Assembly (NCBI GenBank): GCA_004352715.1
Contig: SCFE01000039.1
Span: 680,108-744,107 of the forward strand
DNA: 64,000 nt
Direction: 5' to 3'
Source of the DNA: Hofstenia miamia
Lineage: Eukaryota > Xenacoelomorpha > Acoela
Positions 36,244-48,190 of the stretch are shown here, in pieces; position 1 is the first letter of the stretch, and the number at the start of each line of letters is the position of its first letter. A program made the position numbers and the translations under genes. Under the pieces are notes generated by a model, which had not been told where the DNA came from, ran no database searches, and was given only the letters and a program-made list of their open reading frames with translations.

Positions 36244-37795
36244 AATGTGTCAACTGCAATAGTTAAATAGAAATTCGAAACTTTGATCATCATACGTGTC
36301 TAGTAATTGAAAAAATATTTTTATTATGAAAAATAAAAAAAGAACTCTACAGGAAGCTGAAAACAGCTAAACAACTGCTAGACTAAAACTTGCAAAGTAT
36401 ATATATATATATATATATCACTAAAAATCTTCATTAAACTACTAATCTTGAGGAGTTGGAGTTAGGGTTAAAGTTAGGGTTAGTATTTTTCTAATAAATT
36501 CATCAACTGACTAGGTATTTTAACATTTTTATGTAGTTAGGTAAATGAAATACCAAATTGACTGAATTTTAGGGATTTCACTGAAATCCTAATTTCACGA
36601 TCTTGCTGTAACTTATATATATATATATATATTAACGGGCTTTTGTCATTTGCTCTCTTACAACGAAGAAATACAACACATTAGCAGTAAAATAATTAAG
36701 GCTGATATACAGTTCAATTTTTGTTTATTTAATAAAGTTTGGAGTTCTCGCCCATAAGTATCTTCAGTGTTTATTGGGAAAAATTTAAAATTATTGGGTA
36801 CTATTTTTATATGCAAAAAATAAATGTTAGCTTTCAAGGCTTCAGCATTAAACGAAATTTTATTACTTTTTTCAAAATCTGTTTGTCTTTCCCAACAATA
36901 TTGTGCGTTTTCGATACTGACGTAATTGAAAGATGTTAACAAGCGCAAAAATTTATTTTCTATAGTTTTTAAATTCCTAAAAATTATTTTAACATCGTGT
37001 ATGATTTCGCCTCCCACCTACGAATAGCTGTTATTTATATCTATAGGGCAGCTAAGAATAACGGCACTTGACATTCTGAAATCCATGTTTTTTGTTATAT
37101 TCTTTGTATACTTTGTGCGGTAAATGTACTAATGTGATCTTGACATTTTATGAAAGAAATAGCGTAATTTTGAAAAAGAGGCCACTCCTCAACACTTTGG
37201 AAAATTTTAATTTTTCTAAGATAATTTGAAGTGATTTACTAGAACTTTGAAAAAGCCATCATTACTTAATTCTTGAAGTTTCCGTTGTTGGAATTGATTG
37301 AACTAAAATAAAATTTAGTGGTGATTGACAAGTAGTTGGAAAATTGAGTACGTCCGTTCAAGAGGCTGGCGAGCAATTTTATCCTACCTGTCGATTCTCA
37401 TTACTTCAAGTTAATTAAAAAACTTAATAAGAATGAGTGTTCGAATCACAATTGATAAACATTAACTGCCTCCTAGGATCTCATTTAATATTTTAAACTA
37501 CTACAAGCTCATGATTTCAATTTCTTATTCCAGGAAATTTACATTTCTCCCCGGGGAATATTCTAATTACGGAACCCACCACCTGAGTTTATATTTCATT
37601 TTTGATGAAATTCACAAATCAGATATTTACTTTCCCAAATAATTATTTATCAAATCCTAGTATATGTTTTTAATCTGGAACTGCTCTAAAATATTTTGAC
37701 AAGCATGTTGGTACTTATAATTCTATTCAAATTTGGAAGTTTTCTTCAAAGTGCTGAAAGCAACAGATATTACTATACAAGTATGCTAATAAAAA
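36244..37795. other. AT-rich sequence, TTAGGG-like words, no recognised gene
   Basis: TA runs at 36398-36419 and 36614-36632. Words GTTAGGGTTAAAGTTAGGGTT at about 36461-36481 resemble telomeric repeats. The 119-codon minus-strand ORF at 36658-37017 (MGGEIIHDVKIIFRNLKTIE) is unrecognised and AT-driven. Confidence 0.5.
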
Positions 37796-38142
37796 AATTG
37801 GTATTCAAACAGCATAGTTAATCATACTATACAGTACTATGCAAACATATATAGAGAAGCATTGCAGAAAGAAATTCCATTTGTTAATGAAGGTTTTACC
37901 CTAAACAAAAAAATGAAGTACATTTCAAAGAAAAGACATACATTATTCATGTTGGATATAGAAAATATTTAGGTAATTTGAAATTAGCTTATTTGTGCCA
38001 GCAGCACAATAGCAGTTTCGATTATCAAGAAATCATTTTGAAGACTGACCGAAATAATGATCACCAATGGGAAAAATATATATTTAAACAGGCATTTAAA
38101 GAAAATGGTTGTACATACTTATTTTCAGATCCCCTGTTATAG
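37796..38142 (+). pseudogene. Unrecognised coding relic with one frameshift
   Basis: Two plus-strand frames join across an A7 run near 37910. The first reads YYANIYREALQKEIPFVNEG then FTLNKK. The second reads NEVHFKEKTYIIHVGYRKYL, GNLKLAYLCQQHNSSFDYQE, IILKTDRNNDHQWEKYIFK, QAFKENGCTYLFSDPLL and stops at TAG 38140-38142. Composition is protein-like, with few AT-biased filler codons. The family is unknown to me. An acceptor-like TACTATACAG precedes the first frame, so this could be a final exon with a sequencing indel rather than a relic. Confidence 0.35.
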
Positions 38143-39944
38143 AAAAGTTTGATTTTTATTAAATATCTGTAATGATAAATATCTGTATGATAAATAAATA
38201 AAATAAATAAAAAAATGATCAAATATAAATTTTTTAAACGCATATATCTCAAAAACTTTTAAGGCTATGCTCAATCTGAAAGCTATGCTCTTTCTTCAAA
38301 AGGCGCACAGCAAGCCTCAATGGGTTTGGGATATCTTTGTTGTGTTCATGGGCTCAATAACTTATTAACGCATGAACGTTAGATATGAAGAAAATTTAAA
38401 TCTTGTTCAAAAATTCAAAATTTTCAGCCACAGCAACACGCTATAGTAGAAATTTTCAACATTACATTAAACCATGTTCCCTAAACGAGCAGCCCATGCC
38501 TCAAAACTTTCAAATTTGCTAATTGACTTGGAGATAATTCTTTGTGAATGTGGAAAACGGGTTACACTTTAAAATTGACGATAGGCCTTTTAAGGGTAAA
38601 TATGAAATTGAACTTCATAGATGTGACTATTTTTAATAGAAAATCAATTATCATTGCCTAGCAATGAAGACTTTTATAGTGATTCCGAGGAACCAACATG
38701 TTCAAGACATAAGTGATGGATGTTAAGCTATACATGCCCCTAAATGATTGCATAAGTAAATTAGGTTGACTATATTATAAGGGTACTTTGATCCTATGCA
38801 ACGGGTCACTGAACTCTGAAATATTCGTGCTCGTAATTGAAAGTTTTAGCATGCACTTTCAAGTTAATTTTCTAACACTACATTTAAGGGTTCAAAATAA
38901 CTGATTTCAACTCGAGAATATTAATTGAAAGGTTATTGATTTTAAAAGAGAATAAGGAAAACTTATCTAATCTGATGACTGGTTAATAGGAAATCGGCGT
39001 CGTTAAACTTGTGAATTACAGCATTGTGAGTACTTAAAAAAGCTGGATTGGAGTGTAGGCCCTTGACACTCTGTGGTACGTTACATTTAAAATCATTGTA
39101 ATATTAACACATATAATAGAATTTTAAAAATATTTTGTCAATTTTAATATCAGTTATTAAGAAAAACATTTTTAACGATGTGACCTAAAAAATCAACAAT
39201 AAAATCCTAATGATTGAATGAATTTTAAAGAACAAAGTATTAATAAAATCCTAAAAATGATAGTTTTACTTAGTTACTCCTGAATGCAAACAATAATTTG
39301 CCCAATTTCACAAACTCCTTATTTCTGCACTAGTAAGATTTTCAAAATATAGGACAATTTTTGTTATGATTTAAGACAGCAGTGCATGTAAAAATATTGT
39401 ATTTTAGATTTAACAAAGCATAACTAGTGTTTCTCAAGTCTTTCTTAATACCTTCATCTTCAAAAGCCATTTGATATTTAAAGATTTATTAAAAATTTTT
39501 TAGGTCCCATCATTAAACATCTTCGTGCAAAATATCTAGAAAAAAACAAAGTGAAAAACAATAAATCTGTCTCCACAATTCGATTTTATCGAAAAAATTA
39601 ATGCGTAGAATCTCAAAGCTTTGTATAGTTGTGGTAATATCATCGAATTTCTCGTTATGTTCTTCGAGTTTTAGAATACAACACTTTCTTTTTTGAAAAA
39701 TCTCCCACGCGCCTCTAATCGATTAGTAAATTTGCATTAGACTCGAGTAATTTTTATAACAACATTTATGTGATACAGTGTAAACAAGAAAATTGAAATT
39801 AAAAAAATTAATTATTATTTTTGCATTACCAGTATTTGATTTAGCAGTACGGAATTACTTACTGCAATTGAAAATTGAAGCAGTCTCTCGTAAATTCTAT
39901 TAACAAGTTAAAAAATTCAAAGGTGTGTTTCTAAATTATTGTAC
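38143..39944. other. AT-rich sequence without a recognised gene
   Basis: Short AAATAAA-type repeats at 38190-38212; otherwise nothing was seen. Confidence 0.6.
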
Positions 39945-39992
39945 CTGCCTGCCAACTGCAAGCAGCGTTTTATGCTTGCACTGAGGCCAATA
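39945..39992 (-). CDS. Candidate 48-bp internal exon
   Basis: Minus strand, between ...ATGCCCTAG and GTACAA. In frame it reads YWPQCKHKTLLAVGRQ (16 codons, both ends phase 0). G+C is about 52% in a setting of about 33%. The acceptor lacks a good pyrimidine tract. It could also be a fragment of a repeat. Confidence 0.2.
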
Positions 39993-40146
39993 CTAGGGCA
40001 TTTTAAGTTGGTATTTTAAGTGATATTTTCATTTCAATTAATAAAGCAATACAATTGTTAAACATAAACCTTGATAATACCTATTATCCTCTTTTCTATT
40101 TGTGAATTTCGAATAAATACGATAGAACTACAACCATCACCTACTA

Positions 40147-40191
<45 letters not shown>
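40147..40191. repeat. (TA)n microsatellite
   Basis: About 22 TA units. Confidence 0.95.
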
Positions 40192-40193
<2 letters not shown>

Positions 40194-40611
40194 AGAAGGC
40201 GAAGGGCATCTCTGATTTTAACAAATTAATTAAGGCTAAATAATTATTCATACAAGTTAGTAACACTAAAACTGCATTTGTCGTTACGTCTTAGAGATTA
40301 GGTCTAGCTGGGGAAAAATCAAGCTTAACGATTTGATGAATGTTATTTTAATTAGATTAATTGCTGTGTGAATAGAACTTTCTTAACTGCTAGTTCCTTG
40401 CATAAACACACATTTGCTAAATGAATTTTCAAAATAATTGATTCATGAATATTTGGGCAGCTTGATATTAACCGTAAAATGTAATGAGTTACGATTGAGC
40501 AGAAGAGATTTTTCAAGATTTAAGAAAGTGCTTTTCAAAATTACACAATTGCACTTACTTTTAAATTTTAGCTAAATTTGGATGATTTATTTGCTTATTG
40601 TTATCATTAAT

Positions 40612-40662
40612 AAATCAGAAACTAGGGCAAGGGAACATATAAGAGGGCATCTGAAATCCGAT
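40612..40662 (+). mobile_element. Penelope-like GIY-YIG fragment
   Basis: Frame KSETRAREHIRGHLKSDI aligns with ISETERYFGIRSNEHLRGHL of the element at 35.9 kb (shared SET, EH, RGHL, S(D/E)I) apart from a few missing residues. A (TA)n run follows, as in the other copy. Confidence 0.6.
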
Positions 40663-40702
40663 ATATGTATATACTGTTTCTTCATATTTTCAATCATATT
40701 GT

Positions 40703-40730
40703 GATATATATATATATATATATATATATG
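40703..40730. repeat. (TA)n microsatellite
   Basis: About 13 TA units after the Penelope-like fragment. Confidence 0.95.
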
Positions 40731-41105
40731 CCCTGCTACAATAAGATGTCAAACTTAAAGTTTGCAGAAGCAGTTATTCCCTCGGAAATTGGATTAAATT
40801 CTATTAACATTACTTTTTATACTGTATTTAAACCTACAAGTCCATGCAAAACCTTGCCTAATTTTTCGGTATCTGTTTTTTGTCCTTCCCATCAGAGACG
40901 CCGGAAACAACTCAACATTGAGGGGGAAAAACTTCCTAAACTTAGATGCTTATGTTTTCTAAACATTTGTCTTTTAGACCAGATTAATAATTTACTTTTT
41001 ATCGGTAATTTAGAATATCACAAACTTAAAATTCTTTACGCAATTTTAAAAAATACATACTATAATTATTGTTATGTTAACTACGTGAATGTATTTGTGC
41101 TTTAA
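40731..41105 (+). pseudogene. Unrecognised ORF, probably a coding relic
   Basis: The part of a 146-codon ORF outside the TA repeat reads MPCYNKMSNLKFAEAVIPSE, then PTSPCKTLPNFSVSVFCPSH, QRRRKQLNIEGEKLPKLR, and a hydrophobic, AT-biased end. The N-terminal tyrosine-isoleucine run is translated microsatellite. I see no family motif. The length without stops in such AT-rich DNA, and the more even composition of the middle part, suggest former coding sequence. Confidence 0.3.
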
Positions 41106-41285
41106 TAAAAAAAGTTCAATGAACCAATTTTCTTAATCTAAGAAACGAAAGGCATTATTTTTTCAGATACACTGATCATTTAGAGTATATATCACAAAAA
41201 ACGCGTAATCTATCTCAAAAAATATGACTGAACTTATGCCAGGAGAAATAATATTATTAGACACTGCATCAGGCTTTCTACTTGA

Positions 41286-41570
41286 AACCTTAAAATCATT
41301 GAAGAACCTAGTAATGAAGATGATGAAGCAAGCATTGAATTTTCATTACTGCCCAATTGGTCTATATTCCCACCACATGATCAAAGATGTAGAGCATTTC
41401 ATGAAAATTATCAGGGAACATTGAAGCATTTTTTGTTTGGGGAGGAAATATATGATCGTGTTATGTTCACAAATATATTTGCTAATCGAGAAGATCGCAA
41501 CCACAATCATCAGCATGTTGTAAGGAATGTGTGGAAAGAAACATTAAAAACAAATAGGAAATATATATGA
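41286..41570 (+). pseudogene. Unrecognised 94-codon open frame without ATG
   Basis: Between TGA 41283-41285 and TGA 41568-41570 the frame reads NLKIIEEPSNEDDEASIEF, SLLPNWSIFPPHDQRCRAFH, ENYQGTLKHFLFGEEIYDRV, MFTNIFANREDRNHNHQHVV, RNVWKETLKTNRKYI. Residue use is rich and balanced, unlike random AT-rich ORFs. It may continue a frame that starts at 41224 (MTELMPGEIILLDTASGFLL) with a shift near 41285. No family is recognised; a decayed transposon gene or a host exon are both possible. Confidence 0.4.
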
Positions 41571-41839
41571 GACTCGTTATTTAAAAGTGTCATTTTGTTG
41601 CTATAATCAATAAATTTGGATTTATTTTCAGTGCAAGATGACTAACCCAAACACAGAGAAGCCTTTTTCATTGTTGAAAATATATTTGCAATTTGATGAC
41701 ACAGAAACACAGAGGATCCTCTTAGTTCAATGAGAAATGTTTTTATCTGTTTCTCATAATATCGTGAAAATTTGTAGCCATGCTTGACTTCTAGGGGAAT
41801 AACTGCTTAGGTTTGTGATAATGAGGAACAGTAGGCATT

Positions 41840-42422
41840 CAATGGCGTACACCTAGATATTGGCCTTGTTTAACTACATACAAAAGGATTTACCAGCATT
41901 GGTTTGCCATGTTCTATCTACTACGCTTGTTGGACCGATATTATCAAACAAAATTGTTATACTAAATTCGATCACTAATTAATACATTTCTATACAAATA
42001 TTTTCAATAATTTTTATGTGCAAAACATACTGTTAATTGAATCGTTCGTTTTATTTTAATTTTATATTTTATTTTTTTCAGGAAAATGACAATATTTCAA
42101 TTGATTAGTATTCGTTCATTAAATGTCCATCTTAACTATTTTTTATTTTAAAAAATATATATATTTCTGTTATATTTACTTATTAAGTAGTTACATAGAT
42201 ATAGAAACAGAAGTAAACCATTATTCATTGGCAATTAAACATACATATGGCCTATTTCTTTGATTATCGGAATTAATGCAATAAGAATAATATTTTGAGT
42301 GCTTAAATTATGTAGATAAAGTGTATGTTTTATGATTATGTCTAAGTTTTATTCAGCATATTATATTCAAATATTGAGGTGGCAATTGCCACCCTTGCCA
42401 CCCCACTCCCAATGCCACTGCC
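41840..42422. mobile_element. Possible hAT-type non-autonomous element
   Basis: The left sequence CAATGGCGTACACCTAGATA and the reverse complement of the right sequence CAGTGGCATTGGGAGTGGGG both resemble the hAT terminus CAGTGGCGTAgcyaGg. The right end also has GGTGGCAATTGCCACC, typical of this group. Flanking 8-mers (TAGGCATT and CCTCCCAC) do not match, so these may be ends of two different copies. Confidence 0.35.
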
Positions 42423-43199
42423 TCCCACCATTCGCAAAAATGTTGAAGAAGATAAGCCCGTAACATTTTCAAATATATTTAGACAAATACCAGCTGTATT
42501 TTTGAGTTTTTAAAAGATTTATTTTTAGAATATCAGCAGTCAATATTGACAAACAAATGCTTTAAATTTTCATCAACAAATCAGCGATTAGAAGGATTGT
42601 CGCCTTTCAGTATCTGATTAAAACCCTCAAAGTGTTTGTTTAATGTATTTCACTTGTTAAGAACAACGCAAAAACAGTTAAATTGAGTCCCGTTTTATTT
42701 CTCGGTACACTTAATTTTTGAATACGAACTTCGTATGCCTTTGAAAATTCATTGCGTGCATAATTATTTCCTGAAATAATTTAGCTACGAAATTCAATGT
42801 TGTTTTATTATAATTATAACAAAGAAATTATATTGCGATTATAATTTTAGAAGTGAACTACTTGACATTTTCTCAAAGCAATTTTGGCTTTGAAAATTAT
42901 GAATCCGTTTAATTAGATTTTTTTCAACCATAAAACTCCTTTCTTTACCAACAAAGCATTCTCAGCTGCCTAAAAGTTGCCTAAAAGTGCTAGTTTTATA
43001 GACGGAGGTGTGTAGGGCCTCCTCAGAATCAAACAAAATTTGCTATGCAGAAAGAAATGCATTTTTTCGAATCAAGATCTGGAGAGATAATTTCAAATCT
43101 AACTCTCATATTTACTTTGTTCTTTTTATATGAATACCTTGCCATAGCCTAGGGTACGTTTTTGTGTTAAAACTTTTATAATTTATTAATAATAGTAAT
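42423..43199. other. AT-rich sequence without a recognised gene
   Basis: Nothing supported. Confidence 0.6.
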
Positions 43200-43278
43200 A
43201 AAATGAGAGACAAAAAGCAATTTATTGCATTACATACAATGGAACAAAAGATATTAAACACTACAAAAAATACAAATA

Positions 43279-43318
<40 letters not shown>

Positions 43319-43680
43319 GCGTTAGTGTGGTTGTGGTTGTGTAAACTCTTGAAATGAGACTAATAATAATAATATTGTATATTTGAAGTGCGGAATTTTC
43401 ATTTACAATTCTAATTTAAAATGCTGGTTCTTCCTTTTTGACCATGCATTGAGTTTATTATCTATGCCAAATAATTTTCTTTTATGCAATAATAGATATT
43501 TCTCCTAAATATAATACTCCATGTATTAGTGAGTTAAAAGTTAAGTCAGAGTTACAGATATTACTATGCCAATTATAAAAGTCTCAAACGATATAGATAA
43601 AACTAAGTTTGCAATAATGAATAGACATGCATGAGTTCATTACTGAAATGTTTGAGTGGCATCTATATTTGGTTTGCAAA
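43200..43680 (-). mobile_element. Divergent LINE 3' fragment, same family as at 23.4 kb
   Basis: Minus-strand frame VMNSCMSIHYCKLSFIYIV aligns with LINALCLSQFQYCSFIFTNI of the 23.6-kb copy, and a following DNKLNAWSKRKNQHFKL block sits where the KLWN block lies. Its tail (AGCAATTTATTGC, AAAATACAAATATATA, then TA and GTG-rich words) matches the spacer at 24190-24300. It is heavily decayed. Confidence 0.45.
43271..43316. repeat. (TA)n microsatellite
   Basis: TA run in the LINE tail. Confidence 0.95.
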
Positions 43681-44620
43681 TCTTCGGTAGCCAAGCTTTT
43701 TTCTTTGTAAATGACATCCACTCTCGTGCAGGAATTTAATTGTTTCAGAAGAAATCGATTAGTATTTCAATTACCAATTGAAGAAAAGCCTTCAAGATAA
43801 TCTCTTTAATCTTTTGAGAGGTAAAATAGCTTCGTCGCCCTCAAATAATTGTTTCGTATATTTAGTTCAAGATGCAATTAAAGTTTAAAATAATTTACAC
43901 ATATTTATAACCAAAATTATATTAATTGATGCTGTAGTTATAGAGAAATTTAATGAAATCTGTGTGAAAAAATGACTGCACCAAAATGAAAATGTCAAAA
44001 GTATATGCAATTTAAAGGATATACCAATACTAAGTGACTCAGTTATCCATTCTCTGCAGCCAAATGTTTTGAGAAGTTATGTAATTCGATTCCACTACAT
44101 GGAAAATCATCTAATTAATGGATATAGAGTAACTGAAATGAAGTCTAGATTCTGCTTTGAAATTATTTGATTCGAGATGCAAGAATTAGCTAGAATTTAT
44201 AAAATGAACAATCCAAAATTCTTCAAGTTTCAAGTCACATCTTATCATGCAATATGCAAGCAGAAACTTTGAATTGAATCGCAGCCACCCAATAATGATG
44301 GTGCTTTTTGAACAGCGTTTTTTAAATCAATAATATCAGTAATGCAGTTGAAGGGTAGTCAAAGATGATATGTCATAATCATCTTCATACTCTCAACTTT
44401 GCTAAAATCCTTAATAGAGTCAAACATAAATATGCTCCTCGAAACAATGAATTGGACATCAGCTTAAGATATCATGCAAACCAGTAAAGAAATTAATTTT
44501 CAACAACTGACCAATTATCCAAGTTATTTATCAAATTCTTTCTCAACGAGAACTTCAAATGATTCTTGGCTTTTGTGTGCTCTAATATGACTTCTGATTA
44601 GATATGATATGCCTACTTAC
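43681..44620. other. AT-rich sequence without a recognised gene
   Basis: Nothing supported. Confidence 0.6.
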
Positions 44621-44742
44621 TTTATGCGTATTTGTAAATGGTTTATCACAGCAGAAATATACACTATATTTATAAACGGAAACTTATCCGATTTTTTCTG
44701 TCTAGTTCCGCAGGATGGCGTAGTAGCACTAAGATCTCCCAT
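44621..44742 (-). CDS. Candidate first coding exon ending at a consensus donor
   Basis: Minus strand. ATG at 44742-44740 starts MGDLSATTPSCGTRQKKSDK then FPFINIVYISAVINHLQIRI, and the frame ends at ATAAA|GTAAGT, phase 2. The first half is polar and well mixed; the second half holds a hydrophobic stretch. The ORF stays open upstream to a Met at 44832. Splice donor plus composition is the only support. Confidence 0.25.
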
Positions 44743-47162
44743 AAATATGATATTGCATATTACTCTTTTGAAAATTTCAAAATAAGTTTCATGATAAGTC
44801 GACAATGAAGAATTTTTCTTTAGAAGAGGCATGTATTACGTAAACACAAAGTTATGCAATTTACAAATTACTTTTTTGTTCTTTGACATTTATGTTAATT
44901 GCTTAATTGTTAATGACATATAGCAATTTGCAGGGATTTTAATAGTAGTGTGTGCTGGTAAAAAATTAAGAACGAAAAATGCACACGCTAAAATTCTAGA
45001 TAGCAATTAAGAAGATATTGCAAATTTTCTAATGGTGCGAAAGTAAACTGAAGTTCGTAAGTAGGCGACCATTCAAATCTCGAAGCACAAAGCATTTTTT
45101 GAAAAGGTAATTTCAAAGGCGCCTTCCTTATCTTTGATTTTAAAATTAAAAATCACAGTGCGTCTGTCGGAAGTATTATTGTGTAATGATTATTAATTTT
45201 TGCTAATGGCGATAATTACTACGATGATAGTAAACTGTTTGCTAAATATAATTTTTCTCTATATAATTTACATTATTTAAGACACATTTCCCTTTAGATT
45301 TGAATAAATTTTATTAATTGCTTGAGAAACTTAACACAAAATATGAACTTATATTTTCAATATATATAAACTAAAAATGCACAATTTCCCTTTGACTATT
45401 GGAGAAAATGAATATATACCAGTGGCGTTGTGAGAACATATTAACTACGAGTACGAATATGAAAAATATTTTTGTATTCTTCCAAATACTGTAGCTATTT
45501 TTGCATTTAGCGAATTTCAATGATTTGATTTATGCAACTACCATTATTTCATAATAATGTATTCTAAACACTACAATTTTTTGGCTACATTTTTCCAAGC
45601 ATGTTGTGAGTAGTTTATTGTAAAGCAAATGAAAACCTCATTAAAAGCACTAACATAGTGTGTAATTATATTTAATGGTAATCTATATATTTTAATTAGT
45701 TTTTTATTATTTAAAAATAGTCCTTCATCATAGGTTTTGAAAAAGTACATCTCTAAGCCCAAAAATTTTTTAGATAATAAATCAAATGAATGGATTTTAA
45801 TGAATATCTTTAAAACCTCCCTTGAATTTAAGGATTATCAGCCAACCTATAGAGCAATTAAGAACTATTAGAAAAAACATTGAAAATCTTTGTAAGTAGA
45901 AGAAATAACGCTGATTTTTTATCAAGAGAGCTACTCAAGAGATAATTTGAGTTCCTAGCTCTTATTTAAATGAATTACTCATTGCTTTGAAATCAATATA
46001 GAATGAAAAAGTTATTGAGGGAATTATACGTGTTCGAAAGACTTCTGTAATCCAATTTTCCATTAATTTATCACATAAATTTAAAATTCGCATTATTGTT
46101 AAACAAACGCAATGACAAAAATAGACAATGGTCATGATAATGGATTACTAATGGAAAACAAAGGAAGTTGAAAATTATTCCATCTTATCCATAGATAATA
46201 TTTATTAATTTGATCTACTTTTTGTTGAACTCTAACAAAAAATCTTACGCATTCCAGAGAGAATTTAAAATATCGTAGAATTTACTATTTTTACGGTTGT
46301 GACTTTAATTTTAGATGCATAAAATGGCGGATGTTAATGGTATATGGCATAAAAATTATATTTTTCATTTTTTTTTCAATTAAAATTCTTAATGGAAGAT
46401 CTAAAAATACAATATATAAATATCAAACATTAAGAAAACACTATTATTTTTAATGGAAAATATTTATCCTTAAAAAATTTACTTCAGAATGTTCATGCGT
46501 CCGGATTGAGTGACACTAATTAAATTATTGACTACTATTACAATTATTGCAAATAATATAAAACTGATATAAATTATAATTTCTAAGTGATAAACTTTGG
46601 GTCTAATTAGTGGAGTAATGCAGTTTTCTATCAAGATCTACAGTATACCTGTATACCTTTACTTCAATCGATTACTAAATTTTATTTCTACAATTAATCG
46701 GTGCAAAATGAGAAAAGAAACCAAATCATCCGAAGAATTTAAACGAGAAAATTTTGTTATTGTCAGAAGTCACAAGCTATTGCAATTTTAAAATTTTGCG
46801 GAATGTCAAATAATAGACTTGATGTCTTGAAAATTGAAATAAATTATCAAGTTCTACTAATTTTGTACGAATGACTGATGTATTTCATTAAGAGTTAAGT
46901 ATCCATATGCCAATGATATAGTACTAATATTACAATATTCCATTGATTTCATTTTCCATTTAGACAGTATTTCTCATGATAGAATTGGGATTCTACGCAA
47001 TTACAACTTCAAATTAACAACTCCAGAATTATAAAATAACGCAATATGTTCCTTCCAAAATTATCTTTTAATGAAATCAGTTTCAAACCGTCGTATTCTC
47101 CATTATTGTGAGACTGGCGAGACATGATGCTGAATGTGGGGAATATTATGAAATGCACTTAC
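44743..47162. other. AT-rich sequence without a recognised gene
   Basis: A CAGTGGCGTTGTGAGAAC word at 45420 looks like a lone hAT terminus, but no partner was found. Other ORFs are short. Confidence 0.5.
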
Positions 47163-47261
47163 TAACACTGAAGTAGGTGAACAGGATCTTACGACATGCT
47201 CAAGTTGTTGTTGTCTGTTTTGCGGTTGTGAAAAATATTCCATTCCAGCACCTCTATTGAG
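47163..47261 (-). CDS. Candidate 99-bp internal exon, glutamine-rich
   Basis: Minus strand, between GCGATGTTAAG and TGTTA|GTAAGTGC (strong donor). It has 33 codons in phase 0-0: LNRGAGMEYFSQPQNRQQQL then EHVVRSCSPTSVL. G+C and codon balance exceed the surroundings, and a CAACAACAA run encodes three glutamines. The reading continues open upstream to a Met at 47306. Such polar, Q/S-rich segments are common in animal regulatory proteins, but no family is recognised. Confidence 0.35.
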
Positions 47262-47902
47262 CTTAACATCGCATTGTAAATTGCAATAATAAAAGCTCAT
47301 AGCCACTTAAAGCGCTTTCATTGCTAAGAATAAATTCCATGCCTAGAAGAAATCAGTAGTTCAAAAGAATTAAGAAAACTTATCATATTTTAAAGATGAT
47401 TTATCCCAATTTGAAATTGGAATGGTATAGACAGTGGAGTAAAATTACTTAAATGGTTGATAACTAAGCTACTGAACAGTAACAGTTCTTTTTAAAGTTC
47501 GATGCGAGTTGAGCCAGTGCAGAGATCTGTCAGAAGTAAAATTTTCCAAATTTGAATGCCTATAGGATGCAATTGTGAAAATAGAGAATGACTCACTTCA
47601 AGAAACTCCCACTAGAGCTACTAAACCCATAGCATTTTTTGCAAAACATATTTTCCAGCTCCGAATATACATATAAAAATATTTACTATCCTCCCCATGA
47701 GTTCGCGATCACTTGTCTTCTATTGGTACATCGAATATTTTCCGATCTACATCCAATCTAATTCTCAAAAATTTACATGAAGCGATCCGTAAACAATTCA
47801 TACCCACAAAGAAAAAAGATCCCCGAAAAATAATTCAATATAATTTTTGAGTTAGTTTGAACAATTTAAAGGGGAGAGATACAGAAAATTGCGATTACCT
47901 CT
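47262..47902. other. AT-rich sequence without a recognised gene
   Basis: Nothing supported. Confidence 0.6.
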
Positions 47903-48190
47903 CAGTGGGCTGGGTTTTTAAGCAAGTCCTAAAATTTTGATTATTATACCAAACATGTGCTTATCTCTCATTGTGTAATATGGTTAGCACACACGCATAA
48001 TAATGTCAGATGTCTACAAAAAATGGCTATGAGGTTATATTCATTGTTCATTTTAAGCTATTTATGAATAAATAAATTTATCCGTTAGCCTTTATTTTTG
48101 GTCCACAATGATCCATGGATATCTATAAAATAGATTTTCTGATCCATTTCCAGTGGGTAGCTATAGATTGGATCAATGCATACCTAAATC
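47903..48190 (+). repeat. Left long inverted repeat of the hAT element
   Basis: Aligns with the reverse complement of 51985-52254. Best-kept core is 48071-48156: TTAGCCTTTATTTTTG, ATGATCCATGGATATCTRTA and TCCAGTGG occur in the same order in both arms. A TGTAATATG..GCACACACGCATAA block lies further out. ATCCATGGAT is itself a palindrome. Confidence 0.6.

Noticed and set aside
36658-37017. 119-codon minus-strand ORF MGGEIIHDVKIIFRNLKTIE...
   Set aside because: No motif, AT-driven composition and no splice sites in phase; kept only as a remark in the region entry.
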